Source: Streptomyces guryensis (GTDB lineage: Bacteria > Actinomycetota > Actinomycetes > Streptomycetales > Streptomycetaceae). Taken from it: DNA of 64,000 bases. A program made the position numbers and the translations under genes. Location of the stretch: assembly GCF_021261325.1 (NCBI RefSeq), contig NZ_JAJSBI010000011.1, forward strand, positions 62,001-126,000, given 5' to 3'. The notes beneath the pieces were generated by a model. That model was not told where the DNA came from. It saw only the letters and a program-made list of their open reading frames with translations, and made no database searches. Every line of letters starts with the position of its first letter. The first letter of the stretch is position 1. Below are positions 1-8,728 of this stretch, piece by piece.

Positions 1-102
1 GAGGTCAACCGCTATTCGACCTACCTGCCGATCGCCCTGGGCGCGCTGATTCTCGCGCTCGTGGCCCGTGCCGTACTGCGCCGCCGCCGGGCGAAGGGCT
101 GA
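1..102 (+). CDS. C-terminal end of a membrane-anchored protein (partial)
   Basis: The first 33 codons are open from the window edge and end in TGA at 100-102. They encode one hydrophobic helix (LPIALGALILALVARAVL) followed by a tail RRRRAKG. This is the usual topology of a protein with a single C-terminal membrane anchor, the basic tail staying in the cytoplasm. Nothing of the extracytoplasmic domain is in the window, so the family cannot be named. It lies 230 bp upstream of the PBP gene on the same strand, but the BlaI-like operator between them argues for separate transcription. Confidence 0.55.
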   Translation, partial: EVNRYSTYLPIALGALILALVARAVLRRRRAKG

Positions 103-205
103 GCATCCTGCGCGTTTCGCCTGGTCCGAGTACGGCAACGGGTGGCTCTTCTGTGTCATGTGACTTTGCCCAGGGGTGCTTGCCGTCACATGCCCGGCAC
201 CACCT

Positions 206-226
206 AGTCTTACAACTTGTAGTAGT
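206..226. promoter_or_regulatory. BlaI-type operator upstream of the PBP gene
   Basis: The core TACAACTTGTA (211-221) is an 11-bp palindrome around a central C, with further matching bases at both edges. The right arm reads TTGTAGTAGT, close to the GTAGTA half-site known for BlaI/MecI repressors. Two sites with the same 21-bp architecture lie upstream of uppP (3130-3150) and blaI (8317-8337). The site lies about 110 bp upstream of the PBP start codon. Binding by the local BlaI protein is inferred. Confidence 0.65.
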
Positions 227-335
227 TGCCAAGGGTACTAGCCGACCCCAGGCCAGGCCCCCCGCCCCGCACCACGGCGGGCCGGCCGGTTTCGCCACGG
301 TGGGTGGGCCTGTGCCTGGCTGAGGAGTGGCGAGT

Positions 336-2780
336 ATGAGTGAACACCGGCGCCGATCGTCGGGGAGGACCGGGCCGTCCGGTGCGGGCGGCATACCGCG
401 CGGCGGCCGGGCAGAGGCGCGCAGGGCCGCCCGGTCCGGCGGCGGGCGGGGCCGCCGCGCGGCGGCCCCGCGACGTGCGGACGCCCTACCCACCGGCCGC
501 CGCCGTCTCGTCGACTACCCGCGTGCGGGCAAGCGGGGCGTGCGGCGGTGGCTGCCCTCGTGGAAGCAGGTGCTCGGCACCTTCCTGCTGTTCTCCGGCG
601 GCGTGCTGGGCCTGTTCTGGTACGCCTACGCCACCACGACGATCCCGAGCGCGAACCCCAGCACCCAGCAGCAGAGCAACACCTACTACTGGTCGGACGG
701 CTCGGTGATGGCCACGCAGGGGTCGATGAACCGGCAGAACGTCGACCTCGCCCAGATCCCGAAGGCCGTGCAGTGGGACTTCCTCGCCGCGGAGAACGCC
801 ACCTTCTACACCGACCCCGGCGTCGACACGCAGGGCATGCTCCGCGCCGTCTACCACATGGCCACCGGCGGTGAGGTGCAGTCCGGGTCCACCATCACCC
901 AGCAGTTCGTGAAGAACACCTACCTCAACCAGAACCAGTCGGTCACCCGCAAGCTGCGGGAGATCCTGATCTCGCTGAAGATCGGTGACCAGATGTCCAA
1001 GCAGCAGATCCTGCAGGGCTATCTGAACAGCTGCTACTACGGTCGTGGCGCCTACGGCATCGAGGCCGCGGCCAACGCCTACTACCACGTGCACGCCTCC
1101 CAGCTGACCGTCAGCCAGGGCGCGTTCCTCACGGCCACGGTCAACGAGCCGAGCGTGATGATGCTCGCCGGCACCGACCCGCAGGCCAAGACCCAGGCCA
1201 CGGCGCGCTGGAAGTACGTACTGGACCGCATGGTCACCATCCACCAGATCAGCCAGGCCCAGGAACAGCAGTACCTCACCGCCGGGTTCCCCACGCCCAA
1301 GCCCTACACGCCGTCGGCGGGGATGTCCGGGCAGTCCGGCTACCTGATGCAGATCGCGGAGAAGTACGTCGAAGCCCATTCATCGGCCACCGAACAGCAA
1401 CTCGGACACGGCGGCTACCAGATCTACACCACCTTCGACAAGAAGAAGGTGAGGGCGCTCGCGGCGTCCGTCAAGGCGATGGAGCACAAGCACCTCGACC
1501 CGGGGCACCGTGCCGCGGACAAGAACGTCCAGGTGGGCGCGGCATCGATCGATCCGTCGACCGGCGCGGTCGTCGCCCTGTACGGCGGCGCCGGCTGGGA
1601 CAAGGGCCACTGGACCGACAACGCCGAAGCCACCGGTGTGCCGGTCGGCTCCACCTTCAAGCCCGTAGACCTGGCCGCCGCCCTCGACCACGGGGCCGTT
1701 CTCTCCCCGGGTCAGCCGGCCTCACCGATCACCCCGGACTCCAAGTTCAACGGCGACGACCGCCTCACCATCAAGAACCAGCAGGGCCAGGAAATGCCGG
1801 ACCCGGGCGACCCCACGGGGCTCCTGCACCAGCGCAACGACGTGACCACGAAGTGGGGTTACATCACCCTGCGCAAGGCGATGGAGCAGTCGGTCAACAC
1901 CCCCTACGTCCAGCTCGGCGAGTACGTCGGCTACTCCAACGTGGAGAGCGAAGCCCTCAAGGCAGGTCTGCTGCGCACGAGCCTGCAGTACGACACCCCC
2001 GGGTTCTACATCGGCACCTCCACCCCCTCGGCGATCCGCATGGCCGACGCGTACGCCACCTTCGACGACGAAGGTGTCCAGCACGATCCGTACTCGGTGA
2101 CCAAGGTCGTCGCCGACGGGCAGCAGCTGCCCGGTTTCGACAAGCCCAAGGGCACCATGGCCATGCCCTCCTCGACCGCCGACACCGTCACCGATGTCCT
2201 GCAGGGTGTCGTGAAGCACGGAACAGGGACCAACGCCCAGGCCCTGGGCCGCCCGGTGGCGGGCAAGACCGGCACGACCGACGACTACAAGTCCGCCTGG
2301 TTCATCGGCTACACCCCGCAACTGGTCACGTCCGTCAGCATGTTCAAGGAGGACCCGAAGAAGGCCGGCCTGCAGTCGATGCAGGGGGCCGGCGGCTACT
2401 CCAAGGTCTTCGGCGCCGACATGCCCACCGAGGTGTGGACCGGCTACATGACCGCCGCACTCCAGGGGCAGCCCGTCCGGCAGTTCCCGCCCGCACCCTC
2501 ACTGGGCAAGGGCACCGACGAGTACGGCGCCCCGTCACCCACCCCCTCCCCCACCCAGAGCACGCCCTCGGCCACTCCGACCACACCGGTCAGCCCGACC
2601 CCCACCACCGGAGGGTGTCACGGGCCGAAGAAGGGGTGCGCCTCCCCGACCCCGACGGGCACCTCCGGCACCACCACCGGCGGCACCGGCGGCGGGCTGC
2701 TCGGCGGCACCACGGGCGGCGGCACCTCACCCACGCCCACGCCCACGCCCAGCTTCACCGGCCGCGGCCGGCATCCGTAA
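336..2780 (+). CDS. Class A penicillin-binding protein (transglycosylase/transpeptidase)
   Basis: A bifunctional peptidoglycan synthase of about 814 residues. A basic cytoplasmic N-terminus of about 75 residues precedes one membrane helix (about 78-100). The GT51 glycosyltransferase domain follows, with a Glu near residue 153 (AAENATFY) and the hallmark GSTITQQ near 184-190. The transpeptidase domain carries all three motifs: STFK with Ser near 439, SVN near 519 and KTG near 644. The tail of about 100 residues is rich in Pro, Thr, Ser and Gly and probably spans the wall. ATG 336 is preferred because GAGGAG lies 8 nt upstream; GTG 327 in the same frame overlaps that ribosome binding site. The BlaI-like operator upstream suggests induction by cell-wall stress. 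Confidence 0.93.
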   Translation: MSEHRRRSSGRTGPSGAGGIPRGGRAEARRAARSGGGRGRRAAAPRRADALPTGRRRLVDYPRAGKRGVRRWLPSWKQVLGTFLLFSGGVLGLFWYAYATTTIPSANPSTQQQSNTYYWSDGSVMATQGSMNRQNVDLAQIPKAVQWDFLAAENATFYTDPGVDTQGMLRAVYHMATGGEVQSGSTITQQFVKNTYLNQNQSVTRKLREILISLKIGDQMSKQQILQGYLNSCYYGRGAYGIEAAANAYYHVHASQLTVSQGAFLTATVNEPSVMMLAGTDPQAKTQATARWKYVLDRMVTIHQISQAQEQQYLTAGFPTPKPYTPSAGMSGQSGYLMQIAEKYVEAHSSATEQQLGHGGYQIYTTFDKKKVRALAASVKAMEHKHLDPGHRAADKNVQVGAASIDPSTGAVVALYGGAGWDKGHWTDNAEATGVPVGSTFKPVDLAAALDHGAVLSPGQPASPITPDSKFNGDDRLTIKNQQGQEMPDPGDPTGLLHQRNDVTTKWGYITLRKAMEQSVNTPYVQLGEYVGYSNVESEALKAGLLRTSLQYDTPGFYIGTSTPSAIRMADAYATFDDEGVQHDPYSVTKVVADGQQLPGFDKPKGTMAMPSSTADTVTDVLQGVVKHGTGTNAQALGRPVAGKTGTTDDYKSAWFIGYTPQLVTSVSMFKEDPKKAGLQSMQGAGGYSKVFGADMPTEVWTGYMTAALQGQPVRQFPPAPSLGKGTDEYGAPSPTPSPTQSTPSATPTTPVSPTPTTGGCHGPKKGCASPTPTGTSGTTTGGTGGGLLGGTTGGGTSPTPTPTPSFTGRGRHP

Positions 2781-3129
2781 GGCGAAGCCGCGGTCAATCG
2801 CACGACAGGCAAGCGGCGGGGGTGAGGGGACGTCACACGAGGCCGGAAGGGCGCGGCCGTCACACCGGCCTCTGTGACGGTCCTGCTCCTCGCGGGGGTC
2901 GGGGAGGGCAAGGACCGCCCTCGACGGCGCACAGGGACAGCGGACCGAGAGAACACCGGGGAGGCGCGGACGATGGGCGGGGCGGGCAACACCGACCAGG
3001 TGGCGAGCGCGGCCAGGCGATTGTGCCGACGACCGTCGGCACGGCGATTGTGTTGATGACCTATCGGTCGGCGAGCGGACGGTGAACCTTGGCCGTCACC
3101 GAGATGAACGCCTTTCGCCGGACCCAGCA
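2781..3129. other. Intergenic stretch with an inverted repeat between direct repeats
   Basis: No convincing gene is seen between the PBP and uppP. A near-perfect palindrome occupies 3023-3042 (GTGCCGACG, 2-nt centre, CGTCGGCAC). It sits between two copies of GGCGATTGTG at 3016-3025 and 3043-3052. It could fold as a short hairpin ending PBP transcription, but there is no T-run. The open frames across the stretch have no coding-like composition. Confidence 0.35.
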
Positions 3130-3150
3130 ACTTCTACATGATGTAGTAAT
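3130..3150. promoter_or_regulatory. BlaI-type operator upstream of uppP
   Basis: The core CTACATGATGTAG (3134-3146) is a perfect 13-bp palindrome around a central G. It is extended at both sides by the same spaced A/T matches found at 206-226 and 8317-8337. It lies 75 bp upstream of the uppP start codon. The shared architecture points to the BlaI repressor encoded at 7883-8269. Confidence 0.7.
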
Positions 3151-3224
3151 TTCCAGTCTGGCTGGCACCGCTCGAGCGTTGCCCGAAGCCTCACCGTGCC
3201 TGCATCGCGAGTCAAAGGCCATCC

Positions 3225-4145
3225 ATGTCCGTCCTGACCTACCCCGAAGCCGTGGGCGTCGGCCTGCTGCAAGGCGTCACCGAACTGTTCCCGGTCTCCA
3301 GCCTGGGGCACAGCATCCTCATACCCGCCCTGCTCGGAGGGCACTGGAAGCAGGACCTGGACGTCTCCGCCGAAGACTCCCTGTACCTCAACGAACTGGT
3401 CGGCCTCCACCTGGCCACCGCTCTGGCCCTGGTGGCCTACTTCTGGCGCGACTGGGTCAGGGTGATCCGGGGCCTGTCGACGTCGATCACGCAACGCCGC
3501 ATCCAGACCGTGGACCAGCGGCTCGCCTGGCTGATCATCTCCGCGTGTATCCCGGTCGCGGTCGCGGGCGTGGCGCTCGACAAGGTGTTCCGCACCACGC
3601 TCGGGCGCCCGATCCCCACCGCGGTCTTCCTGGCGCTCAACGGCATCGTGCTGTTCGTCACTGAACGGCTGCGGCGCGGCGGCACCGGCCGCAGACGGGC
3701 CGGGGCCACCGTCGCCCCCGGGGAGGAGCATCTGTCCGCGGAGGAGCAGTCGGACCTGCGGATCACCCGGATGACCTTCCGGCAGGCCATCGCGATCGGC
3801 GCGGCATAGATCCTCGCCCTGTTCCCGGGCATCAGCCGCTCGGGCTCCACCATCAGCGCCGGCATCTTCAAGGGCCTGGGCCACGAGGACTCCGCACGCT
3901 TTGCGTTCCTGCTCGCCACGCCGGTGATCGGCGGTGCGGCCCTGCTCAAGCTGCCCCCGCTGCTCGGTCCGCAGGGCAACGGTCTGCGCGGCCCGCTGCT
4001 GGTGGGCGGCATCGCCGCCTTCATCGCGGCCTATCTCGCCACCCGCTACCTGGTCAGGTACTTCGAGCACCGGACCCTCATCCCGTTCGCGGTCTACTGC
4101 ACCGTCGCCGGGCTGGGCAGCCTGGCCTGCTTCACCCTCGGCTGA
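3225..4145 (+). pseudogene. uppP: Undecaprenyl-diphosphatase (UppP/BacA), interrupted by an amber codon
   Basis: UppP recycles the lipid carrier undecaprenyl diphosphate to the monophosphate at the membrane; overexpression gives bacitracin resistance. The first catalytic motif (QGVTELFPVSSLGH) is at residues 16-29. The frame is broken by TAG at 3807-3809. Read through, it continues with ILALFPGISRSGSTIS, containing the second conserved PGxSRSG motif, and further membrane helices to TGA at 4143-4145, about 306 residues in all. The stop replaces a Gln that is normally conserved just before ILALxPG (CAG to TAG, a single C-to-T change). As written, a 194-residue product lacking the second half of the active site would be made. 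This is either a recent null allele or a sequencing error. Confidence 0.88.
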
Positions 4146-4199
4146 CTGGGCGCCGGCTCCCGCCCGGCACGCGATCCGGCCGGGCGGTCCGGTGAGCGA

Positions 4200-4985
4200 C
4201 GCCCGCTACCCGGCGCCGACCGTCCTCAGCAGCCGGTGGAGGCCATGGGCGGCCTCGGCGGCCCGCTCGCCCTCCACGACCGCGCCGAAGTGCTTTTCAA
4301 GCCGGTCTTCGCACCTTCGCCGACCGCGTCGGTGCCCGCCTGTGCTGCTCGGCGGGCTGGTCGCCTTCGCGGTCGCGTCCGCCCTGTACGTTCTCGCGGA
4401 CAGCCCCGGCTGGCTCTGGGCCGCCCGCCTGGGCCAGGGCGCCGCAGCCTCCGCGTTCTCCCCGTCAGCCTCCGCACCGGTCGCCCGGCTCAACCCGGCC
4501 GCCAAGCACGGTCGGGCGTTCGGCAGTTACGGCTTCCACAAGTCGATCGGCTACACGCTCGGCCCGCTGCTCGGCGGGGTGCTGGTGTGGGCCGGGGGCC
4601 TGCGTCTGCTGTTCGTGGTCCTGGCGGTGCTCGGCGTGGCGGTCGCTATGTGGGCACTGGACGACGGGCGACTTTCGGCCCGCTCCGGCATCGCGGCGGG
4701 GCTGTTGGTGACCGCCGTCGAACTGGGCTGCGCGATGCCGCCGGGCCTGACCGGGGCGTTCGGCGCCGCCCTGATCGGTGTCGGGACCGCTCTGATCACC
4801 CCGCTCGGCTTCGCCGCCCTGGCCGCCACGGCCCCCGCCGAACGCTTCGGCCAGACCATGGGCGCCGCCGATCTCGGCCGCGGACTCGGCGACGCGGGCG
4901 GGCCGTTGCTCGTCGCGGTCGTCGCCACGCTCACCACCGTCACCCACGGCTACGTCGTCCTCGCCCTCGGCCCGGCGCTCAGCCT
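4200..4985 (+). pseudogene. Remnant of an MFS transporter
   Basis: Fragments of a major facilitator protein appear in two frames. Around 4260-4320 one frame reads ALHDRAEVLFKPVF, like the first loop of MFS drug exporters. A second frame then carries PVLLGGLVAFAVASALYVLA and several more helices down to about 4985. There is no plausible start, a frameshift lies near 4320, and the segment between two helices near 4670 is shorter than expected, suggesting an internal deletion. The frame then runs into a deacetylase fragment. It seems to be part of a decayed cell-envelope cluster that includes the broken uppP. Confidence 0.6.
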
Positions 4986-4989
4986 TGTC

Positions 4990-5430
4990 CGCCGCCGGGG
5001 CACGAGATCGCCGTCCACGGCTATCACCACCGCCCCCTGCTGCTGCGCGGCCCCCGAGCCACCTACGACGACCTCGCCCGCGACGCGGTGGCCGACGTCA
5101 CCGGCCGGCCACCGGCACTGTTCCGGCCGCCGTACGGGGATGATGAGCACCACCGCCCATCTGGCCTGCCGCCGCCTGGAGTTGCCCCCGGTGCTGTGGA
5201 CCTGCTGGGGCGAGGACTGGCGCGGGCGGGCCACCCCTCGGTCCGTCGAGGACACCGTCCTGCGGGACCTGCGCGGCGGCGGCACCATCCTGCTCCACGA
5301 CTCCGACTGCACCTCCGCCACCGGCTCCTGGCGCACCACCTGCGGGCGCTGCCACGCATCCTCGACGCCTGCCAGGCGCGCGGCCGGCAAGTCGGCCCGC
5401 TGCGCGAGCACGGTGCCCCTGGCCTGCCCG
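4990..5430 (+). pseudogene. Remnant of a polysaccharide deacetylase (NodB-like)
   Basis: Pieces of a NodB-type carbohydrate esterase can be followed through frame changes. GHEIAVHGYHH and ALFRPPYG, two typical motifs, lie in one frame at about 5000-5138. LELPPVLWTCWGEDWRG and GGTILLHDSD lie in another at about 5145-5320, and a C-terminal LRALPRILDACQARG is back in the first. The N-terminal catalytic Asp-Asp motif is missing. At least two frameshifts and the lost N-terminus rule out a working enzyme. It is joined directly to the MFS remnant. Confidence 0.65.
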
Positions 5431-5529
5431 GCACCGTACTCTCCGCAGGCCGCCCGTCTCCCCCGGCGAACGGCCGAGCAGTTCAGGAAGGGCCGTGGGC
5501 CACCGCCCAGCGGGGCGACGCCGTAGGAA

Positions 5530-5940
5530 GTTGATGCCCGGTTCTGGCGGCGATGGCGGGTATCGGGCCGGGAACGGAGCGGTGCAGTTCGAGTCCTGCC
5601 GCGCGCTGGGCCTGGCCGCGGGCGCCGTGGAGGAGTTCGGCGAGCACCGGGCCGAGGTCCGCGGGGTCGCGGATCCAGGCCGCGAGGCCCGCCTCGTCCA
5701 GGGCGGCGGCGTTGGTCTGGCCGTGGCCGGGGATACAGCGGTAGCTGACCACCGGCAGCCCGGCGGCGAACGCCTCCAGCGAGGTCAGTCCGCCGGCGTT
5801 CTGGATCAGCACGTCGCAGGCGTGCATCAGGCCGGGCATGTCGTCCACCCAGCCGAAAGCGTGCTCGATGCCGTCCCGGCGCAGCTCGTCGGCGAGGGCC
5901 TGGTTGCGCCCGAACACCACCACCGGCACCGCCACTGGCT
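5530..5940 (-). pseudogene. C-terminal fragment of a MurG/MGDG-synthase-like glycosyltransferase
   Basis: The minus strand encodes a recognisable GT28-type C-terminal domain: VVVFGRNQALADELRRDG, then GWVDDMPGLMHACDVLIQN, AGGLTSLEAFAAGLPVV and PGHGQTNAAALDEAG. These are the UDP-sugar binding parts of lipid glycosyltransferases. The N-terminal acceptor domain is absent: beyond about 5940 the frame turns to unrelated low-quality sequence. The fragment faces the deacetylase and MFS remnants, as if a whole envelope-glycolipid locus has collapsed here. Confidence 0.6.
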
Positions 5941-6105
5941 CGGTCGCCACAGACCACTTCGGCCCCACTCTGTTCCGGATCTTCACGGCGTTTGAGATCA
6001 CGACAGGCCACGAGCTGTGCTGCCCTCCCTCAGCGGGCCACCGCGATCGCCGCCGCGCCACGCCCCGTACTTTCTGGCCCCTGACAGCAGCGGAGACGAT
6101 GGCTC

Positions 6106-6795
6106 TCAGCGGCGGCCGACCGGCTCGTCGGCACCGGTCCCGCTCCGATAGGCGCGCAGGCTGCGGGACGAAGCCGGCCAGGGCTGCGGGAAGGGGCGAA
6201 GCCGCCGCCAGTCGTACGGCGGATGCCCCAGCTTCGGACGGCGCCGGTCGTATCCGTTGATCAGCGCCCAGCCTGCGACACACACCACGATCAGCACGCG
6301 ACCGGTGGCATCGCGCAGCTGCGCTCCAGGCGCGAGCAGGCCACCCACGCCGGCCGTCCACAACCAGTACCCGAGCAGCGGATAGACCACCAGCTGATGC
6401 CAGATCTTGGTCGGAGCGACGGCCTGCTGACGGGTGAAGAACCCCGCCCGCAACTCCGCCCACCACTGCACCAGGCCGAAACACAGCCAAAGCCCGCCCC
6501 ACAAGAGCCCCCACCACAGCCCCGCCGGCCCGCCCGGCGCTGCCGTACCCATCCGCCACACTCCCAGCGCGACCGCCACGGCCAGCAGCGGATCACCGAG
6601 CAGCACCGCCACGAACCCGGTGCGAAAACCCATCAGGCGCCGCTCCAGCACCAGCGCCAACAGCCACAGACCGCCCGGCGTGACGGCAAGCACCGCGAGC
6701 GCGGCAACCCAGGGGCCGTGCCGCAGCGGCACGCCCAGCCACGGAAGGAAGCCTCCGCTCACACCAAGACGATCCCCCAGCCCACCGGCGCCCAT
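6106..6795 (-). CDS. Multi-pass membrane protein of unknown function
   Basis: A 229-residue protein with five or six predicted membrane helices, among them WVAALAVLAVTPGGLWLLALVL, GFVAVLLGDPLLAVAVALGVW, LWWGLLWGGLWLCFGLVQWW and VVYPLLGYWLWTAGVGGLLA. A Trp-rich middle and a basic, Pro-rich cytoplasmic tail follow. I recognise no family motif. It lies 138 bp downstream of the M56 peptidase on the same strand, so it may belong to the blaI operon or have its own promoter. The start ATG at 6795 has only a moderate GGGGGAC sequence about 15-20 nt upstream, so the start is uncertain. Confidence 0.6.
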   Translation of the reverse strand: MGAGGLGDRLGVSGGFLPWLGVPLRHGPWVAALAVLAVTPGGLWLLALVLERRLMGFRTGFVAVLLGDPLLAVAVALGVWRMGTAAPGGPAGLWWGLLWGGLWLCFGLVQWWAELRAGFFTRQQAVAPTKIWHQLVVYPLLGYWLWTAGVGGLLAPGAQLRDATGRVLIVVCVAGWALINGYDRRRPKLGHPPYDWRRLRPFPQPWPASSRSLRAYRSGTGADEPVGRR

Positions 6796-6933
6796 GCGCG
6801 ACGGGGTCCACGTCCCCCCGACCGGACGCCTGCACGCCGGTCTGGGCTCCTCGCCTGCATCAAGCCCGGATCGCCGAAGGCGTGAACCGGAAACCGGCCA
6901 CGCCCCAGCGGGCCTCGCTCCCCGCCGAACCTG

Positions 6934-7869
6934 TCACCGCGTAGGCAGCTGCGCCCCGACGGCATGGGCGTGCATCGCGGCCTCGAACAGCCGTTCCCTG
7001 TCGTGCGCCGTGACGGCCAGGCTCACGCAGCACGCCGCCATCAGGACCGCGAACGCCGCCATCACACCGCCTCGACGACGTACCGGCGGAGCCAGCAGCG
7101 CCTGCACGCGCTGGGGCACCGGGCCGCCGGTCGCGGCCAGTGCCGCCTGCCTGGCCCGGCTCGATGCCAGAGCTGCCCTCGCGATCGCCCGAGCGACCAG
7201 CGGCCGGTCCGCCACCGCGGCCCCGGCCTCCTCGTCCGCCCACCGCTCCACCGCGAACGCCCCTGCCCGCTCCACCGGCCGCAGCAGCGGATTCAACGCC
7301 GCCATCAGATGCAGCACCAGCGAAAACAGGTGATGCCGATGCCGCAGATGCGCCCGTTCGTGGGCCAGCAGAGCGCCTTGCTCCGGCCCGGCCAGCAGCC
7401 GCAGCATCCCGGAGGAGACGACCACCCGCCCCGGCAGGCCGAGCACGGCGAACGCAGCCGGCACCGGATCATCGACCACGGCCAGGTCCCCGCCCGCCGC
7501 GATGTGCCGGCACTCCCGCCAGGCATCGACCAGCGCACGCCCCCTGCGCCAGGAAGCCACGGTCAGGCTCACTATCAGCGCCAGGACCACCCCGGCGCAC
7601 ACCGCGGCGACCATCCGGCTCACCGGATCCTCCGCCGCCAGCACACTCACCGACCACGGCCCCTGGGCCGCCACCAGCGGCACCTGGCCCACAGCGGTGA
7701 ACGCCAGGATCGCCAGCTCGGTCACCCAGGTACCGGCCGCCACGACCGCCGCGCACACCATCGCCCACGCCCCCGCACGCGGCGGCATCCGGCGTCCCGC
7801 CCACGGCGCCCCCAGCGCCAGCACTGCGCTCACCAGCAGCGGCAGATACATCGGCACCGGCCAGAACAC
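6934..7869 (-). CDS. M56 family membrane metallopeptidase (BlaR1-like protease module)
   Basis: A 311-residue zinc protease of the BlaR1/MecR1 superfamily. Helices occur near residues 7-25, 35-60 and 85-105 and again near 270-290. The zinc motif HERAH is at about 170-174, and VERWADEEA near 207 supplies a likely third ligand. Unlike staphylococcal BlaR1 it has no C-terminal penicillin-sensor domain. It starts with GTG 13 bp after the blaI stop, so the two are almost certainly co-transcribed. By analogy it would inactivate BlaI by proteolysis, but what it senses is unknown. Confidence 0.85.
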   Translation of the reverse strand: MFWPVPMYLPLLVSAVLALGAPWAGRRMPPRAGAWAMVCAAVVAAGTWVTELAILAFTAVGQVPLVAAQGPWSVSVLAAEDPVSRMVAAVCAGVVLALIVSLTVASWRRGRALVDAWRECRHIAAGGDLAVVDDPVPAAFAVLGLPGRVVVSSGMLRLLAGPEQGALLAHERAHLRHRHHLFSLVLHLMAALNPLLRPVERAGAFAVERWADEEAGAAVADRPLVARAIARAALASSRARQAALAATGGPVPQRVQALLAPPVRRRGGVMAAFAVLMAACCVSLAVTAHDRERLFEAAMHAHAVGAQLPTR

Positions 7870-7882
7870 GCCTCACCACCGC

Positions 7883-8269
7883 TCAGACAGAAGAGTCGCC
7901 GTGCAGCAACTGTTCCAGCAACTGCTCATCCTCCACCGACAACTCCGACACGAACCGCGCCAGCACGGCCGCACGGTCCCCGCCCTCCTCCAGCAGCGAG
8001 TGCATCCCCGCCGCCGCATGCCCCGCCTGATCATCCACGGGCGCATACACATGGCTGCGACCCTCCCGCTGCCGGGTCACCAACCCCTTGTCGCACAGCC
8101 GCGTCAGAATCGTCAGCAGCGTCGTATACGCGGCGTCGGGCACCTGCTCCTGGACCACGGTCGCGGTCACCGGCCCGCCGGCTGCCCACAGGGCGGCCAG
8201 CACCTCACTCTCCAGCTCACCCCGCGCACGCCGCCCGCCCTCCCCCCGGCCGTCCTTACCGCCCGTCAC
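7883..8269 (-). CDS. BlaI/MecI/CopY family transcriptional repressor
   Basis: A 128-residue penicillinase-repressor-type winged-helix protein. RGELESEVLAALWAAGGPVTA and the recognition segment YTTLLTILTRLCDKGLVTRQ are typical of BlaI, and an acidic helical C-terminus for dimerisation ends in DSSV. GTG at 8269 is chosen because GGGAGG lies 6 nt upstream and the length then fits the family; an ATG at 8302 would add 11 residues. A palindrome matching those before the PBP and uppP genes lies about 50 bp upstream, which suggests autoregulation. Confidence 0.87.
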   Translation of the reverse strand: MTGGKDGRGEGGRRARGELESEVLAALWAAGGPVTATVVQEQVPDAAYTTLLTILTRLCDKGLVTRQREGRSHVYAPVDDQAGHAAAGMHSLLEEGGDRAAVLARFVSELSVEDEQLLEQLLHGDSSV

Positions 8270-8316
8270 CTGGCACCTCCCTCGCTTAGTCGGCCAGGCC
8301 ATCTTCGACTCTTCAA

Positions 8317-8337
8317 GCTACTACGAGACGTAGAAAC
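8317..8337. promoter_or_regulatory. BlaI-type operator upstream of blaI
   Basis: The core CTACGAGACGTAG (8321-8333) has CTACG/CGTAG arms with a 3-base centre. Outer matching bases fall at the same spacing as in the two other sites of the window. It sits 48 bp before the preferred GTG start of blaI and about 390 bp before rpoA, which is transcribed the other way. Confidence 0.65.
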
Positions 8338-8728
8338 ACGGCCACCATGATCACGCGGCCGTTTCGAACGGCCACACAGGCCCGCATACACGTCGAACAA
8401 GCGGCCTGGTGGGTCGTCACACTTTTCGGCCGCCAGCACGCCATCCGGGAGGTTGACTGCGCGCGTCACGGCCAAAGCCATGCTCACGACATCACCCGCC
8501 CCGTGGCCACGCATGCCTGCTTGGCCGTCCTGCGCCCGGGATTTGGACGTGGGCAATGCTGAAACGGCCGTGGGGCAGCGGGCGCGAAGGAGGCGCGAAG
8601 CCTCCTCGCCGGGTTGGGAAGTCGGCCCGTTCGGCGTCTGCGAAGACCGTATCGCCCGTATCGCCCGTACCCTTCGTGGTGTCCACGGCGTCACATAGCA
8701 GGCGCCAAACCACTGGAGGCAACACCTC
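8338..8728. other. Intergenic region between divergent blaI and rpoA
   Basis: About 390 bp without a convincing gene. A small hairpin (AGGAGGC, GCGAA loop, GCCTCCT) lies at 8588-8606. A TTGACT at 8453-8458 could be a -35 element for rpoA, but no good -10 follows. GGAGG at 8715-8719 is the ribosome binding site of rpoA. No rpsK, rpsD or other ribosomal-protein sequence, which normally precedes rpoA, is present. Confidence 0.4.

Noticed and set aside
8453..8475. TTGACT as the rpoA promoter
   Set aside because: No acceptable -10 element lies 16-19 bp downstream.
8588..8606. Hairpin AGGAGGC/GCCTCCT upstream of rpoA as a terminator or attenuator
   Set aside because: The stem is only 7 bp, no T-run follows, and no transcript is known to end there. 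It was noted only within the intergenic entry.
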